Source of the DNA: Acetobacteraceae bacterium
GTDB lineage: Bacteria; Pseudomonadota; Alphaproteobacteria; Acetobacterales; Acetobacteraceae
Assembly (NCBI GenBank): GCA_031291725.1
Contig: JARLIM010000011.1
Span: forward strand, 1-50,579
Length of the DNA stretch: 50,579 nt
Direction of reading: 5' to 3'
The position numbers were made by a program, and so were the translations under genes. Positions 1 through 10,870 of the stretch are shown piece after piece; within the stretch, counting starts at the first letter, position 1; each line of letters opens with the position of its first letter. The notes under the pieces were generated by a model. That model worked only from the letters and a program-made list of their open reading frames with translations. It was not told where the DNA came from and did not search any database.

Positions 1-77
1 TACATACCGTCACGGTCGGCGACTTTGTAAGTTTTTTCTTTTGGCTTCAGTTGTTTAAGGGCGGTGTCGGTCAACAT
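1..77 (-). CDS. Tyrosine-type integrase, N-terminus only (runs off window)
   Basis: Read on the minus strand from an ATG at 75-77, the first 25 codons give MLTDTALKQLKPKEKTYKVA followed by DRDGM, after which the window ends. This matches the start of the arm-DNA-binding domain (DUF4102 type) of P4/prophage-like tyrosine integrases, where a Thr-Asp, then a Lys-Pro-Lys stretch, then Tyr-Lys-Val-Ala-Asp lead into the first beta strands. The gene points away from guaA and sits 320 bases from its 3' end, the usual position of an integrase relative to its own attachment site. Only the N-terminus is visible, so catalytic Arg/His/Tyr residues cannot be checked. Confidence 0.75.
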   Translation of the reverse strand, partial: MLTDTALKQLKPKEKTYKVADRDGM

Positions 78-122
78 GGATCGGCCATTTCGGGGCAAAT
101 TTCGGTGTCTGACGACCAGTTT

Positions 123-279
123 TTACCGTCAGCGGCCTTCTCCGGCAAGATCATATTTTTTATTGTTATATCTCAAACACTTATGCAGATATTTTTACCG
201 TCACACCGAAAATCAGGCTGACGGTAAAGGGATTTTCGGGCCAGAAGGCCTTCACTCCTTACCGTCAGGCTTACCGTCA
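123..279. repeat. Five copies of a 9-base repeat upstream of the integrase
   Basis: The 9-mer TTACCGTCA occurs directly at 123-131, 195-203, 259-267 and 271-279 and inverted (TGACGGTAA) at 219-227; a partial copy also lies at 5-12 inside the integrase codons. Spacing is irregular. Several short repeats between a tyrosine integrase and its target gene fit arm-type integrase or excisionase binding sites. That role is inference; the repeats themselves are seen directly. The stretch is AT-richer than the neighbouring chromosome and holds no convincing gene. Confidence 0.6.
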
Positions 280-297
280 AATTGAGCCGCTGGCCAC

Positions 298-377
298 CGA
301 TAGTCCGCGATAGGTATGGAGACAATTATCATTATAAATCAGCGTACTAATGCCAATTTGCGATAGGCCGCGATACG
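298..377. other. Putative island attachment region next to guaA
   Basis: Two imperfect 17-base direct repeats, CGATAGTCCGCGATAGG at 298-314 and CGATAGGCCGCGATACG at 361-377, lie between the integrase and the guaA stop codon at 395-397. The 3' end of guaA is a well-known integration target for islands. The crossover core itself would be expected in the guaA 3' coding end or just beyond; its second copy would lie at the far end of the island, outside this window, so it cannot be defined here. Confidence 0.45.
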
Positions 378-394
378 TCCCGCACCCCATTAAA

Positions 395-1957
395 TCATTC
401 CCACTCAATCGTGCCGGGCGGCTTGGAGGTGATGTCGTAGGTCACCCGGTTGATCCCCTTCACCTCGTTGACAATCCGCCCCGACACCCGACGCAGGAAT
501 TCAATCTCGAACGGGTAGATATCCGCCGTCATGCCATCCGTGCTCGTCACCGCGCGCAGGGCGCAGGCCATGTCATAGGTGCGGCCATCACCCATCACGC
601 CCACGGTGCGCACCGGCAGCAGCACCGCAAAGGCCTGCCAGATCGCGTCATACAGGCCCGCATTGCGGATTTCTTCCAGATAGATCGTGTCCGCCTTGCG
701 CAGAATGTCGAGCTTCTCGCGGGTGATCGCCCCCGGAATGCGGATGGCCAGACCCGGCCCGGGGAAGGGATGGCGGCCCACGATATAGTCCGGAATGCCG
801 AGTTCGCGACCAAGGCGGCGGACCTCATCCTTGAAAAGCTCCCGCAACGGCTCCACCAGCTGCATCTTCATCCGCGCCGGCAGGCCGCCGACATTATGAT
901 GCGACTTGATCGTCACCGATGGGCCACCGGTGAAGCTGACGCTTTCGATCACGTCCGGATACAGCGTGCCCTGCGCCAGGAAATCCGCGCCGCCGATCTT
1001 GGCCGCTTCCTGGTCGAAGACGTCGATGAACAGGCCGCCAATGGTCTTGCGCTTCACTTCCGGGTCCGTCACGCCATCCAGCGCATTGAGGAACATCTCG
1101 GTCGCATCGACATGGACGAGTTTGATGTTGAAGCGGTCACGGAAAGTGCTCACCACGTCTTCGGCTTCACCGGCGCGCAACAGGCCGTGATCGACGAAGA
1201 TGCAGGTGAGCTGATCGCCGATCGCCTCATGGATCAGCACGGCGGCAACCGAGGAATCGACACCGCCGGACAGGCCGCAAATCACTTTCGACGTGCCAAC
1301 CTGGGCGCGGATTTTGGCGATCTGTGCGTCGCGATAGCCACCCATCGACCAATTATCGGTGCAGCCGGCCACATCATGGGTGAAGTTGCGCAAAAGCTGC
1401 GCGCCGTGCGGGGTGTGCACCACTTCGGGGTGGAACTGCACGGCGTAGAAACGGCGGGCATCGTCGGCGATGGCGGCAAACGGGGCACCCTCGCTGACGG
1501 CCACCGCCCGGAAGCCTTCGGGAATGGCGGTCACACGGTCGCCATGGCTCATCCAAACCTGCTCGCGCCCGCCCTTCTCCCACACGCCGTGGAACAGGCC
1601 GCAAGGCTCGGAGATGTCGATATAGGCGCGCCCGAATTCGCGTTCATGGCCCGCTTCAACCTTGCCGCCGAGTTGCTCGCACATCGTCTGCTGGCCGTAG
1701 CAGATGCCGAGCACAGGAACGCCGAGGGAGAAGACGACCTCCGGCGCACGCGGGCTGCCCTCGTCGAGCACCGAGGCCGGGCCGCCGGAGAGGATGATGG
1801 CGCGCGGGGCAAAGGCGGTGATCCGCTCGGAGGAGGAGCTGTAGGGCCAAATCTCGCAATACACACCGCTCTCGCGCACGCGGCGTGCGATCAGCTGAGT
1901 CACCTGACTGCCGAAATCGAGGATGAGAACGCGGTCGGTGATGGAGGGTTGGGTCAT
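395..1957 (-). CDS. guaA: GMP synthase (glutamine-hydrolysing)
   Basis: This cytosolic enzyme converts XMP to GMP with ATP and glutamine, the last step of guanine nucleotide synthesis. The 520-residue product has the family's usual length. The N-terminal class I amidotransferase shows nucleophile C86 in GICYGQ and the His/Glu pair H176/E178 in FHPE. The ATP pyrophosphatase domain has the P-loop SGGVDSS at 230-236, and the protein ends in the dimerisation domain. The ATG at 1957 is preferred over upstream in-frame starts because homologues begin near MTQPS and AAGGA precedes it. The IMP dehydrogenase gene guaB lies about 3 kb upstream. The 3' end probably serves as an island integration site. 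Confidence 0.97.
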   Translation of the reverse strand: MTQPSITDRVLILDFGSQVTQLIARRVRESGVYCEIWPYSSSSERITAFAPRAIILSGGPASVLDEGSPRAPEVVFSLGVPVLGICYGQQTMCEQLGGKVEAGHEREFGRAYIDISEPCGLFHGVWEKGGREQVWMSHGDRVTAIPEGFRAVAVSEGAPFAAIADDARRFYAVQFHPEVVHTPHGAQLLRNFTHDVAGCTDNWSMGGYRDAQIAKIRAQVGTSKVICGLSGGVDSSVAAVLIHEAIGDQLTCIFVDHGLLRAGEAEDVVSTFRDRFNIKLVHVDATEMFLNALDGVTDPEVKRKTIGGLFIDVFDQEAAKIGGADFLAQGTLYPDVIESVSFTGGPSVTIKSHHNVGGLPARMKMQLVEPLRELFKDEVRRLGRELGIPDYIVGRHPFPGPGLAIRIPGAITREKLDILRKADTIYLEEIRNAGLYDAIWQAFAVLLPVRTVGVMGDGRTYDMACALRAVTSTDGMTADIYPFEIEFLRRVSGRIVNEVKGINRVTYDITSKPPGTIEWE

Positions 1958-2137
1958 GGCGGCATCCTTGCGGCGTCTGCGACGGGATGCAGCGCGTTGC
2001 ACCATACTCCCGCCCGCGCCGCAACGGACGGCGATGCAGCGCTGGGTTACGTCGTCGCGCGGCGGATAGGTAGAAACGCGGGTTTTGAAATGTGCCACCC
2101 AAGCTGATACATTCGGTCGTAAGTAGACGAGGTTCGC

Positions 2138-2473
2138 ATGATGTCCATCCCGTTCGACACCCTCAAATTGGCAAGGCAACTCCGCGAGAGCGGCGGTTTC
2201 ACGCCCGAACATGCCGAAGCAACGGCAGAGGCGCTGGCAGAGGCTGTGTCCGACGGCGTAGCCGAGGATGTAAGGGCGACCCGCAATGACGTGCATACGC
2301 TGTCGTTAAAAGTCGATGCGATGGAACATAAAGTTACTACGATCGAGACCGATGTAAAAAATCTGAAAATTGGCGTCGCAACGCTTCAGACAGACACCGC
2401 CGTCTTGAAATGGATGATGGGCTTCGTTCTGGCTATTCTGGTGGCCATTTTTGTAAAATTGTACGTTCATTGA
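2138..2473 (+). CDS. Small coiled-coil protein with C-terminal membrane anchor (DUF1640-like)
   Basis: The product is 111 residues. The N-terminus (about 1-50) begins with a [10 protein letters not shown] segment and an Ala/Glu-rich helix. Residues about 50-88 form a heptad-like coiled coil (repeated Val/Leu spacing in the [14 protein letters not shown] region), and residues about 90-108 are one transmembrane helix. This is the layout of DUF1640/CCDC90-like proteins, whose function in bacteria is unclear. It is divergent from guaA. ATGATG gives two possible starts at 2138 and 2141; ACGAGG lies a few bases upstream. It converges with the acetyltransferase gene, with 18 bases between stops. Confidence 0.8.
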   Translation: MMSIPFDTLKLARQLRESGGFTPEHAEATAEALAEAVSDGVAEDVRATRNDVHTLSLKVDAMEHKVTTIETDVKNLKIGVATLQTDTAVLKWMMGFVLAILVAIFVKLYVH

Positions 2474-2491
2474 ATTGAACGCCCAGTCAAA

Positions 2492-3028
2492 TCACGCCTT
2501 GCCGTCCCCGCCCCAAAGCCGCTCGATCGGCTCCCACACATAAGCCGCCTGAATCAGCGCTGCCCCCGCCCAGTGAATGCTGCTCTCTCCGGTCGGTCGT
2601 CCGCCGAGATGTTCGTAGAAAAATCGGCTTGGATTGTCGCGCAGCACCCACAGATAGGCGCTGCGGCAGCCCAAGCCGGCCAGATAGGCACCGGCCTTGG
2701 TGAGTAATTTTCGCCCGCCGCCCAGTTCGCGGTAATCGTCCAGCAGATAGAGCGTCTGAACCTCGCCATCGGCCGGCGTGCCCACGCGGGCGCGGCGGGC
2801 GGAGGTGAAGCCGACGACTCGGCCAGGTGAGCCGATGGTGGCCACAAACACGCCCTCACCAATGCGGATCGAGGCGGCGTATCCGGCCGCCTCGCGTTCG
2901 ACGGAGAGTGAGGCGAGATACGCATCCGGCAGAATGCCGGGATAGGCGCTGCGCCATGTGGCCACATGCACCGCACCGATCGCCGGCGCATCCTCAGGGA
3001 CGGCGCGACGAACGGCGAGTTGGGTCAA
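2492..3028 (-). CDS. GNAT-family N-acetyltransferase
   Basis: The 178-residue product has the GNAT fold signature: an N-terminal strand VRRAVPEDAPAIGAVH, a central core with LYLLDDYRELGGGRKL matching the acetyl-CoA-binding motif A (here GGGRKL rather than the usual QxxGxG/A form), and a C-terminal YEHLGGRPTG segment typical of motif B. It would transfer an acetyl group from acetyl-CoA to an amine; the acceptor cannot be predicted. Its start overlaps the stop of the rRNA methyltransferase gene by 4 bases (ATGA), so it is probably the last gene of that unit. Confidence 0.88.
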   Translation of the reverse strand: MTQLAVRRAVPEDAPAIGAVHVATWRSAYPGILPDAYLASLSVEREAAGYAASIRIGEGVFVATIGSPGRVVGFTSARRARVGTPADGEVQTLYLLDDYRELGGGRKLLTKAGAYLAGLGCRSAYLWVLRDNPSRFFYEHLGGRPTGESSIHWAGAALIQAAYVWEPIERLWGGDGKA

Positions 3029-4320
3029 GCCACCCGCTCCAGCACTGCCGAGAAGAAGCCGTCAGTGTTGTGCAGGCGCGGTGTCAGCGACAGATACGGC
3101 CCCTGCCCCGGACAGGCCGCCGGTCCCGGCCAGATATCGGGCAGGTTGAGCACGCGGAACTCCGGGTTTTCCGCCAGGAATCGCGCGATCTGATCCTCGT
3201 TTTCCTCGCGCAGGATCGAGCAGGTGGCGTAAATCACCCGCCCGCCCGGTTTGGCGAGTTTGGCGGCGGTGGCAAGGATCATGTGCTGCTTTTCGACCAG
3301 CTCGCTCAAATCCTCCGGCCGCAGACGCATCCGCGCATCGGGATTGCGCCGCCACGTGCCGGTGCCGGTGCAGGGCGCGTCGATCAGCACGCGATCGAAG
3401 CTGGCCGCCCGACGCTTGGCCCATTTATCGCCGGGCTCGATCAGATGGCGCTCCACATTGTGCACACCCGCGCGACGCAGACGCTTCACCGCCCCTTCAA
3501 GACGCTTGTCATGCACGTCACAGGCGACGATATGGCCACGGTTGAGCATGGTCATCGCCAAGGCGAGCGTTTTGCCACCCGCCCCCGCGCACCAATCCAC
3601 CACGCGCATATCCGGCCGCGCATCGGCGATCAGGGCGACGAGTTGGCTGCCTTCGTCCTGGATTTCGACCAAGCCGGATTGGAAGGCAGCGCCGGTGGTG
3701 ACCGGGCGACGGCCCTCAACCCGCAGCCCCCAGGGCGAGATCGGCGAGATTTTCGCTTCAATCCCCTCGGAGGCCAAGGCAGCAATCGCCTGCTCACGGG
3801 TGCCGGACAGCAGATTGACGCGCAGATCGAGCGTGGCCGGGGCATCCATCGCCGCCATCTCAAGGCGCAGATCGTCGCCAAAGCGTGCTTGCAGCGAGGG
3901 GACGATCCAATCCGGCACTTCACAGGCTTCCGCATCCGACATCGCTGGATGGATCAGCGTGCGGCCATCAAGTTTCGACAGCGCGGAAGATTCCTCGCCC
4001 GTCAACGGACTGGGGGCGAACTGCCCACCGGAGAAGCTCTGCTTCAGGCCGGTGATCGCCCAGCCCTCCAGCATCAGCGAGGCCGCGACGAACAGGCGCG
4101 AACCGGGGCGGAGGTTGATGTGATGCAACCACCATGTCAGCCGCCGCTTGCTGCGCATGATCGTCCAGACGCGCTCAGAGACTGCGCGGCGATCACCGGA
4201 GCCGATGTAACGGCGGTCGCGGAAATAGGCATTGGCCACCGCATCGGCGGGGCGCTTGCCCGCTGAGTCCACGGCGGCGAGCAGCTCGATGCTGGCTGCG
4301 AGGCGGGCTGCCGGCGTCAC
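3025..4320 (-). CDS. rsmB: RsmB/NOP-family RNA (cytosine-5)-methyltransferase
   Basis: The product is a 431-residue SAM-dependent methyltransferase predicted to make m5C in 16S rRNA (position 967 in RsmB). The SAM-binding motif is VDWCAGAGGKTL at 241-252. The two family cysteines are visible: C317 in DAPCTGTGTW (motif IV) and C367 in ATCSIL (motif VI). The N-terminal about 70 residues resemble the helical NusB-like region in reduced form, so assignment to RsmB rather than a sister family member is less sure than the family itself. It overlaps the downstream acetyltransferase gene and the upstream hydrolase gene by 4 bases each. Confidence 0.85.
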   Translation of the reverse strand: MTPAARLAASIELLAAVDSAGKRPADAVANAYFRDRRYIGSGDRRAVSERVWTIMRSKRRLTWWLHHINLRPGSRLFVAASLMLEGWAITGLKQSFSGGQFAPSPLTGEESSALSKLDGRTLIHPAMSDAEACEVPDWIVPSLQARFGDDLRLEMAAMDAPATLDLRVNLLSGTREQAIAALASEGIEAKISPISPWGLRVEGRRPVTTGAAFQSGLVEIQDEGSQLVALIADARPDMRVVDWCAGAGGKTLALAMTMLNRGHIVACDVHDKRLEGAVKRLRRAGVHNVERHLIEPGDKWAKRRAASFDRVLIDAPCTGTGTWRRNPDARMRLRPEDLSELVEKQHMILATAAKLAKPGGRVIYATCSILREENEDQIARFLAENPEFRVLNLPDIWPGPAACPGQGPYLSLTPRLHNTDGFFSAVLERVA

Positions 4321-4988
4321 GCGATTGCCGCCGCGAGATCGGACAAATCCGCAAGCTCGGTGGCGACAGCACGCAGACCGTATTCATCAGGTTGAGCGGT
4401 GCGGTTGCACCAGACCACCCGGAACCCATTGCAATGGGCACCGAAGGCGTCCCAGGCATTGGAGGAGACGAAGACGAGCTTGCTGGCATCGCCGCCCAGA
4501 CGGTTGACCGCATGCGCATAGACGCGCGGATCGGGTTTGAAGATGCCGACCGATTCGACGCTCAACACCTCATCCAACAGCAATTGCAGCCCGGCGGCTT
4601 TCACGCCGAGCTTGAGCATATGCGGCTCACCGTTGGAGAGAATGGCCGTTGGAATGCCATTGGCACGTATGGCGCGCAGCATGTCCGGCACTTCCGGATA
4701 GGCCGACAGCTCACGATAGGCCGCGCGCAGATCGGCGATCAGATCGGGATCGGTCAGGCCGAAGCGCGCGGCTGCGAAATCCAGCGCGGCATCGGTCAAA
4801 TGGGCGAAATCGCGATGCTGCGCCGCACCGGCAAGGCTGCGAATCCAGCTATATTCCAGCTGTTTCGCCCGCCAGAGCGCACTGATCTCCGACCAGTTCG
4901 CCCCCACCCGCCCGGCATGGCGCTGCATGGCGGAGTGCACGTCGAGCAGCGTGCCATAGGCATCGAATACAACGCCGCGCACGGCCAT
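4317..4988 (-). CDS. Haloacid dehalogenase type II-like hydrolase
   Basis: The 223-residue HAD-superfamily protein has nucleophile D9 in FDAYGT, the SNG motif of loop 2, the Lys in GIFKPDPRVY and the SSNAWDAFGA loop. These features place it with (S)-2-haloacid dehalogenases, which hydrolyse 2-haloalkanoates to 2-hydroxyacids. Many such genes in genomes have untested substrates, so dehalogenase activity is a family inference. It follows guaB with a 3-base gap and overlaps rsmB by 4 bases, so the three are probably co-transcribed. Confidence 0.85.
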   Translation of the reverse strand: MAVRGVVFDAYGTLLDVHSAMQRHAGRVGANWSEISALWRAKQLEYSWIRSLAGAAQHRDFAHLTDAALDFAAARFGLTDPDLIADLRAAYRELSAYPEVPDMLRAIRANGIPTAILSNGEPHMLKLGVKAAGLQLLLDEVLSVESVGIFKPDPRVYAHAVNRLGGDASKLVFVSSNAWDAFGAHCNGFRVVWCNRTAQPDEYGLRAVATELADLSDLAAAIA

Positions 4989-4991
4989 CGA

Positions 4992-6717
<1,726 letters not shown>

Positions 6718-7578
6718 CTATTCCGCGAACACCACCGTCGTCCGGCCGTTGAGGAACACGCGGTCTTCCAGATGATGGCTGATCGCGCGCGCCAGCACAC
6801 GACGTTCGATGTCGCGGCCTTTGCGGACCAGATCGTCCGGCGTGTCGCGATGGGTGATGCGTTCCACGTCCTGCTCGATGATCGGGCCTTCGTCGAGATC
6901 AGACGTCACATAATGCGCCGTCGCCCCGATCAGCTTCACACCACGGGCCTTCGCCTGATGATAGGGCTTGGCCCCCTTGAAGCTGGGCAGGAAGGAGTGA
7001 TGAATGTTGATCGCCTTACCCGACAGCTTGGCCACCAGACCATCGGAGAGCACCTGCATATAGCGGGCGAGCACCACCAACTCCGTGCGGGTTTCCTTCA
7101 CCAGGGCGGCGACTTGGGTTTCCTGCTCCAGCTTGGTCTCCTTGGAGACCGGCAGATGATGGAACGGGATGCCCTCGAAATCGAGATGGGCATAGGTCTC
7201 GATGGGGTGGGTGGAGACGATGGCGGTGATGTCCATCGCGAACTCGCCGCTGCGCCAGCGATAGAGAATGTCGGCGAGGCAATGGTCGAATTTGGAGACC
7301 ATCAGCATCACGCGACGCTTCTCACTACGCAGGCGGATCTGCCACTCCATACCGAAGCGCTCGGCAATCGGGCGAAAGGCCTCGCGCAGCTTGTCCACAT
7401 CCGGCGTACCATCGACCACGTTGAAGACCACGCGCATGAAAAAGCGGGTGGTGTCGGTGGAGTCATACTGGGCGGCGTCGAGAATGTTGCAGCCGGCCTC
7501 ATACAGATGCGTCGAGACGCCCGCCACGATGCCGGGACGGTTGGGGCAGGCCAGTTTCAGGATCAGGGCGTTGGTCAT
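6718..7578 (-). CDS. purU: Formyltetrahydrofolate deformylase
   Basis: The enzyme hydrolyses 10-formyl-THF to THF and formate, balancing one-carbon pools. The 286-residue product has an N-terminal ACT domain (about 5-85, beginning [15 protein letters not shown]) and a C-terminal formyltransferase-fold catalytic domain with N191 and H193 in [10 protein letters not shown] and D229 in SDLDEGP. The gene starts 3 bases after the valS stop, so the two are likely co-transcribed. A sarcosine-oxidase-type locus that feeds one-carbon units into folate lies about 12 kb away; a link is possible but not shown. Confidence 0.94.
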   Translation of the reverse strand: MTNALILKLACPNRPGIVAGVSTHLYEAGCNILDAAQYDSTDTTRFFMRVVFNVVDGTPDVDKLREAFRPIAERFGMEWQIRLRSEKRRVMLMVSKFDHCLADILYRWRSGEFAMDITAIVSTHPIETYAHLDFEGIPFHHLPVSKETKLEQETQVAALVKETRTELVVLARYMQVLSDGLVAKLSGKAINIHHSFLPSFKGAKPYHQAKARGVKLIGATAHYVTSDLDEGPIIEQDVERITHRDTPDDLVRKGRDIERRVLARAISHHLEDRVFLNGRTTVVFAE

Positions 7579-7581
7579 GGC

Positions 7582-10266
7582 TTAGGAAATCCGTGCGAGA
7601 GCGGCATCAAGACGGGCGAGTTCGGCCTGGGCGTTGGTAAGGCGGTCGCGATTCTCCTCCACCACCTCCGGCTTGGCGCGGGCGACGAAATCGGCGTTTT
7701 CCAGCTTGCGGCGGGTGCCTTCGGCGTCCTTTTCGACGCGGGCGCGTTCCTTTTGCAGGCGGGCGCGCTCGACTTCGAAATCGATCAGACCGCCAAGCGG
7801 GATGACGATGGTGGCTTCATCCAGCACCAGCTGCGCCGCCCCCTTCGGCATCTCACCGACCACCGGGCCGAACTCGGAGGCGCGCGCCATGCGGGAAATC
7901 GCCTCGATCCAGCGATGACCACGCGCCAGCGTCTCGGCGCTGGCATCGCGCAGCAGCACCGGAGCCTTCACGCTCGGGATGATGTTCATCTCCGAGCGCA
8001 CCGCGCGCACGTCACCGATCAAACGCACCAGCCAATCCAACTCCGCACGCGCTTCGGCGGCTCCGGGCACGTCGAACGACTGCGGGAATGTCGCGCAGAT
8101 GAGCGAGAATTTTTCGCCATAGCCGAACTCCGCCCACAGCTCCTCCGTCACATACGGAATCGACGGATGCATCAGGCGCAGGATCAGGCCCAGCACATAG
8201 GCCGCCGTCTGCTTCACCTCGATGGCCTCGGCCCCTTCGGTGGCCAGGGCGGGTTTGGCGAGTTCGAGGAACCAGTCACAGAACACGTTCCAGACGAAGC
8301 GGTAGCAAGCCGCGCCGTATTCGTCGAAGCGATAGGCTTCCAGCGCCGCCGTTGCTTCCACAATCGCGTCGGACGCCTTGGCGAGAATCCAGCGGGTCAG
8401 CGGCAATGTCGCCTGATCCGGGGCAAAGCCGACATCGGGCACGATGCCGTTCATCTCGCAGAAGCGCGCGGCGTTCCAGAGTTTGGTGATGAAGCTGCGG
8501 TTGTTCTCCACAATCGCCGGCCCAAGCTTCACATCGCGCCCCGGCCCCGCCAGACGGGTGATGGCAAAGCGCAGCGCATCGGTGCCGAACTGGTCCACCA
8601 TCGCCAGCGGGTCGATCACGTTGCCCTTGGACTTGCTCATCTTCTGGCCTTTTTCGTCGCGGACGAGGCCATGGATGTAGATGTGGCGGAACGGAACATC
8701 GCCCATGAAATGCATGCCCATCATCATCATCCGGGCAACCCAGAAGAAGATGATGTCAAAGCCGGTCACCAGCACGTCACCCGGATAATATTTCGCCAGT
8801 TCCGGCGTCTGTTCCGGCCAGCCGAGGGTGGAGAACGGCCAGAGTGCCGAGCTGAACCAGGTGTCCAGCACATCCTCGTCACGGGTGATGGCGGTATCGT
8901 CGCCATAATGCGCCCGCGCGGCAGCGATGGCTGCCTCCTCGGTCTGCTCGACGAAGACCACACCATCCGGGCCATACCAGGCCGGGATGCGATGGCCCCA
9001 CCACAGCTGACGGGAAATGCACCAGGGCTGAATGTCGCGCATCCAGGCGAAGAACGTGTTCTCCCATTGCTGCGGCACGAACTTCATCCGCCCGTCTTCC
9101 ACCGCGGCGATGGCCGGTTTGGCGAGTTCGGCGGCGTTGCAATACCACTGCACCGTCAGCAACGGCTCAATCGGCACGCCCGAGCGGTCGCCATGCGGCA
9201 CCTGATTGGTGTGCTTGACGATATCGACGAGCAGTTCGAGGCGTTCGAGTTCCGCGATGATCCGCTTGCGGGCTTCAAAGCGGTCCAGACCTTCAAGCGT
9301 CTGGGTGAATGCCGGATCGGCCACGCCCTCCACCGCATGCAGGGTGATCTCGGCCAGCGTGATCTTCGCCTCACGATCCAGGATCGACGGCATCTCCAAC
9401 CCGTGGCGACGGCCGACTTCAAAGTCGTTGAAATCATGCGCAGGCGTGATCTTCACCGCGCCGGTGCCCTTTTCCGGGTCGGAATATTCGTCCGCGACGA
9501 TCTTCACCCGACGGCCGGTGAGCGGAAGGATGACGTGCTTGCCGATCAGGTCGGTGTAACGCTCATCGGTGGGATGCACGGCCACCGCCGTGTCACCCAG
9601 CATCGTCTCCGGGCGTGTGGTGGCAACGACGATGGAGCGGCCTGATTTGTCATCCAGCGGGTAGCGCAGATGCCAGATGAAGCCGTTGATCTCGCGGCTT
9701 TCCACTTCCAGATCGGAAATCGCGGATTGGAATTTCGGATCCCAGTTCACCAAGCGGCGGTCGCGATAGATCAAGCCCTGCTTGTAGAGCGTGACGAACA
9801 CCTCGCGCACCGCCACCGACAGACCTTCATCCATGGTGAAGCGCTCACGCGGCCAATCCAGCGAGGCGCCGATGCGGCGCAGCTGTTCGGTGATCGCACC
9901 GCCGGATTGCGCCTTCCAATCCCACACGCGGTTGAGGAAGGTGTCGCGGCCGAGTTCCTGGCGCGTGGTGCCTTCGGTGGCGAGCAGGCGTTCGACCACC
10001 ATTTGCGTTGCGATGCCCGCATGGTCGGTGCCCGGCTGCCACAGCGCGTCACGGCCCTGCATGCGGCGATAGCGGGTAAGCGTGTCCTGCAAGGTCATCG
10101 TCAATGCGTGGCCCACATGCAGCGTGCCGGTGACGTTGGGCGGCGGGATCATGATGGTGAACGGCGCGGCGTCGCTCGCCGGATGGGCGGCAAAAGCGCC
10201 CCCCTGTTCCCACCCCGCATAGATCGCGCGTTCGGTTTCGGCAGGATTGTGCGTTTTGGACAGCAT
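7582..10266 (-). CDS. valS: Valyl-tRNA synthetase
   Basis: The product is an 894-residue class I aminoacyl-tRNA synthetase that charges tRNA-Val and edits mischarged threonine. The HIGH motif is HVGH at 50-53 within PPPNVTGTLH, and KMSKS is at 542-546. The CP1 editing insertion lies between them. The C-terminal coiled-coil arm is visible as a charged Glu/Arg/Lys stretch in the last 65 residues. The ATG at 10266 (MLSKTHNPAE) is chosen; the upstream in-frame extension of 74 residues does not look like the family. Confidence 0.97.
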   Translation of the reverse strand: MLSKTHNPAETERAIYAGWEQGGAFAAHPASDAAPFTIMIPPPNVTGTLHVGHALTMTLQDTLTRYRRMQGRDALWQPGTDHAGIATQMVVERLLATEGTTRQELGRDTFLNRVWDWKAQSGGAITEQLRRIGASLDWPRERFTMDEGLSVAVREVFVTLYKQGLIYRDRRLVNWDPKFQSAISDLEVESREINGFIWHLRYPLDDKSGRSIVVATTRPETMLGDTAVAVHPTDERYTDLIGKHVILPLTGRRVKIVADEYSDPEKGTGAVKITPAHDFNDFEVGRRHGLEMPSILDREAKITLAEITLHAVEGVADPAFTQTLEGLDRFEARKRIIAELERLELLVDIVKHTNQVPHGDRSGVPIEPLLTVQWYCNAAELAKPAIAAVEDGRMKFVPQQWENTFFAWMRDIQPWCISRQLWWGHRIPAWYGPDGVVFVEQTEEAAIAAARAHYGDDTAITRDEDVLDTWFSSALWPFSTLGWPEQTPELAKYYPGDVLVTGFDIIFFWVARMMMMGMHFMGDVPFRHIYIHGLVRDEKGQKMSKSKGNVIDPLAMVDQFGTDALRFAITRLAGPGRDVKLGPAIVENNRSFITKLWNAARFCEMNGIVPDVGFAPDQATLPLTRWILAKASDAIVEATAALEAYRFDEYGAACYRFVWNVFCDWFLELAKPALATEGAEAIEVKQTAAYVLGLILRLMHPSIPYVTEELWAEFGYGEKFSLICATFPQSFDVPGAAEARAELDWLVRLIGDVRAVRSEMNIIPSVKAPVLLRDASAETLARGHRWIEAISRMARASEFGPVVGEMPKGAAQLVLDEATIVIPLGGLIDFEVERARLQKERARVEKDAEGTRRKLENADFVARAKPEVVEENRDRLTNAQAELARLDAALARIS

Positions 10267-10411
10267 TCGTGAAAGACCCGTGATGGCATGCAGCATGTGA
10301 TGCGAGAGGAACGGGTTTAGGACGTGTGCGCCATGCGGGCAATGTTCGGCGGTGGGATACGGGTATTTGCGAAGATGGAATTTGCCCTGCATGGCGTGTA
10401 TCATCTGAGCC

Positions 10412-10660
10412 ATGGACGGCACCCAGACCATCTCCCAGGATAACAACTTCTCTCCGCACGAGCCCGAGGCTGCACGTTTAAGTCGCATTCAGCGCGAGAC
10501 TGCGATCATCGCGCGGGCTGAGGCTGATATAGCGGCGGGGCTTGGGCTGGGTGGCGACGATGTAGAGGCTTGGCTGAGAGCGCTCGACATCGATGCAAAC
10601 ACCCCAATGCCTGGGCCGCGTGGCCAATCCGCTGCCAGCCGTTACGCGGCACCAGCATAA
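10412..10660 (+). CDS. Small antitoxin-like protein (ParD/RHH-antitoxin type, tentative)
   Basis: The 82-residue product has a central segment RIQRETAIIARAEADIAAG followed by VEAWLRALD. It resembles the C-terminal part of ParD-like or related antitoxins that pair with RelE/ParE toxins (Arg-Glu-x-x-x-Ile-Ala-x-Ala-x-x-x-Ile-Ala-Gly, then a Val-x-x-Trp-Leu helix). The N-terminal about 25 residues are less typical. It is divergent from valS and has no strong Shine-Dalgarno. A partner toxin is expected directly downstream, where only a broken reading frame is seen. The assignment rests on short motif similarity. Confidence 0.5.
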   Translation: MDGTQTISQDNNFSPHEPEAARLSRIQRETAIIARAEADIAAGLGLGGDDVEAWLRALDIDANTPMPGPRGQSAASRYAAPA

Positions 10661-10820
10661 GCCGTCGCGTTGTCATTGCAGCACCTGCCGCATCAGGGTT
10701 CAGGCAGGCACGCGACGATTGGTGGTGTCGGATTACCGGGTTCATCCAGACACTGGCATTGGTGAGACGGCTGGCGATATTCAGATCTTGGCCGTGCTGG
10801 GACCGGGGCAGCAAGCGTAG
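10655..10820 (+). pseudogene. Possible remnant of a RelE/ParE-type toxin
   Basis: Right after the antitoxin-like gene, one frame reads ISRRVVIAAPAASGFRQARD (from about 10655), like the N-terminal strand and helix of RelE/ParE toxins. A second frame from 10713 reads RRLVVSDYRVH, then GDIQILAVLGPGQQA and a stop at 10818-10820, like the C-terminal beta strands that end these toxins. The middle of a normal 90-100-residue toxin is missing. This suggests an internally deleted, frameshifted toxin gene, but both matches are short. Confidence 0.3.
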
Positions 10821-10870
10821 AATCGTCGGGCGGAAAGACCACACTGATTTTTGATTAACTCATTGTATTT

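Noticed and set aside
64..285. 73-codon plus-strand frame beside the island edge
   Set aside because: It overlaps the integrase N-terminus on the other strand and the repeat array, and shows no recognisable protein features.
350..2107. Long open frame on the plus strand across guaA
   Set aside because: It is antisense to guaA, Arg/His-rich and without recognisable domains; the minus strand encodes a clear GMP synthase.
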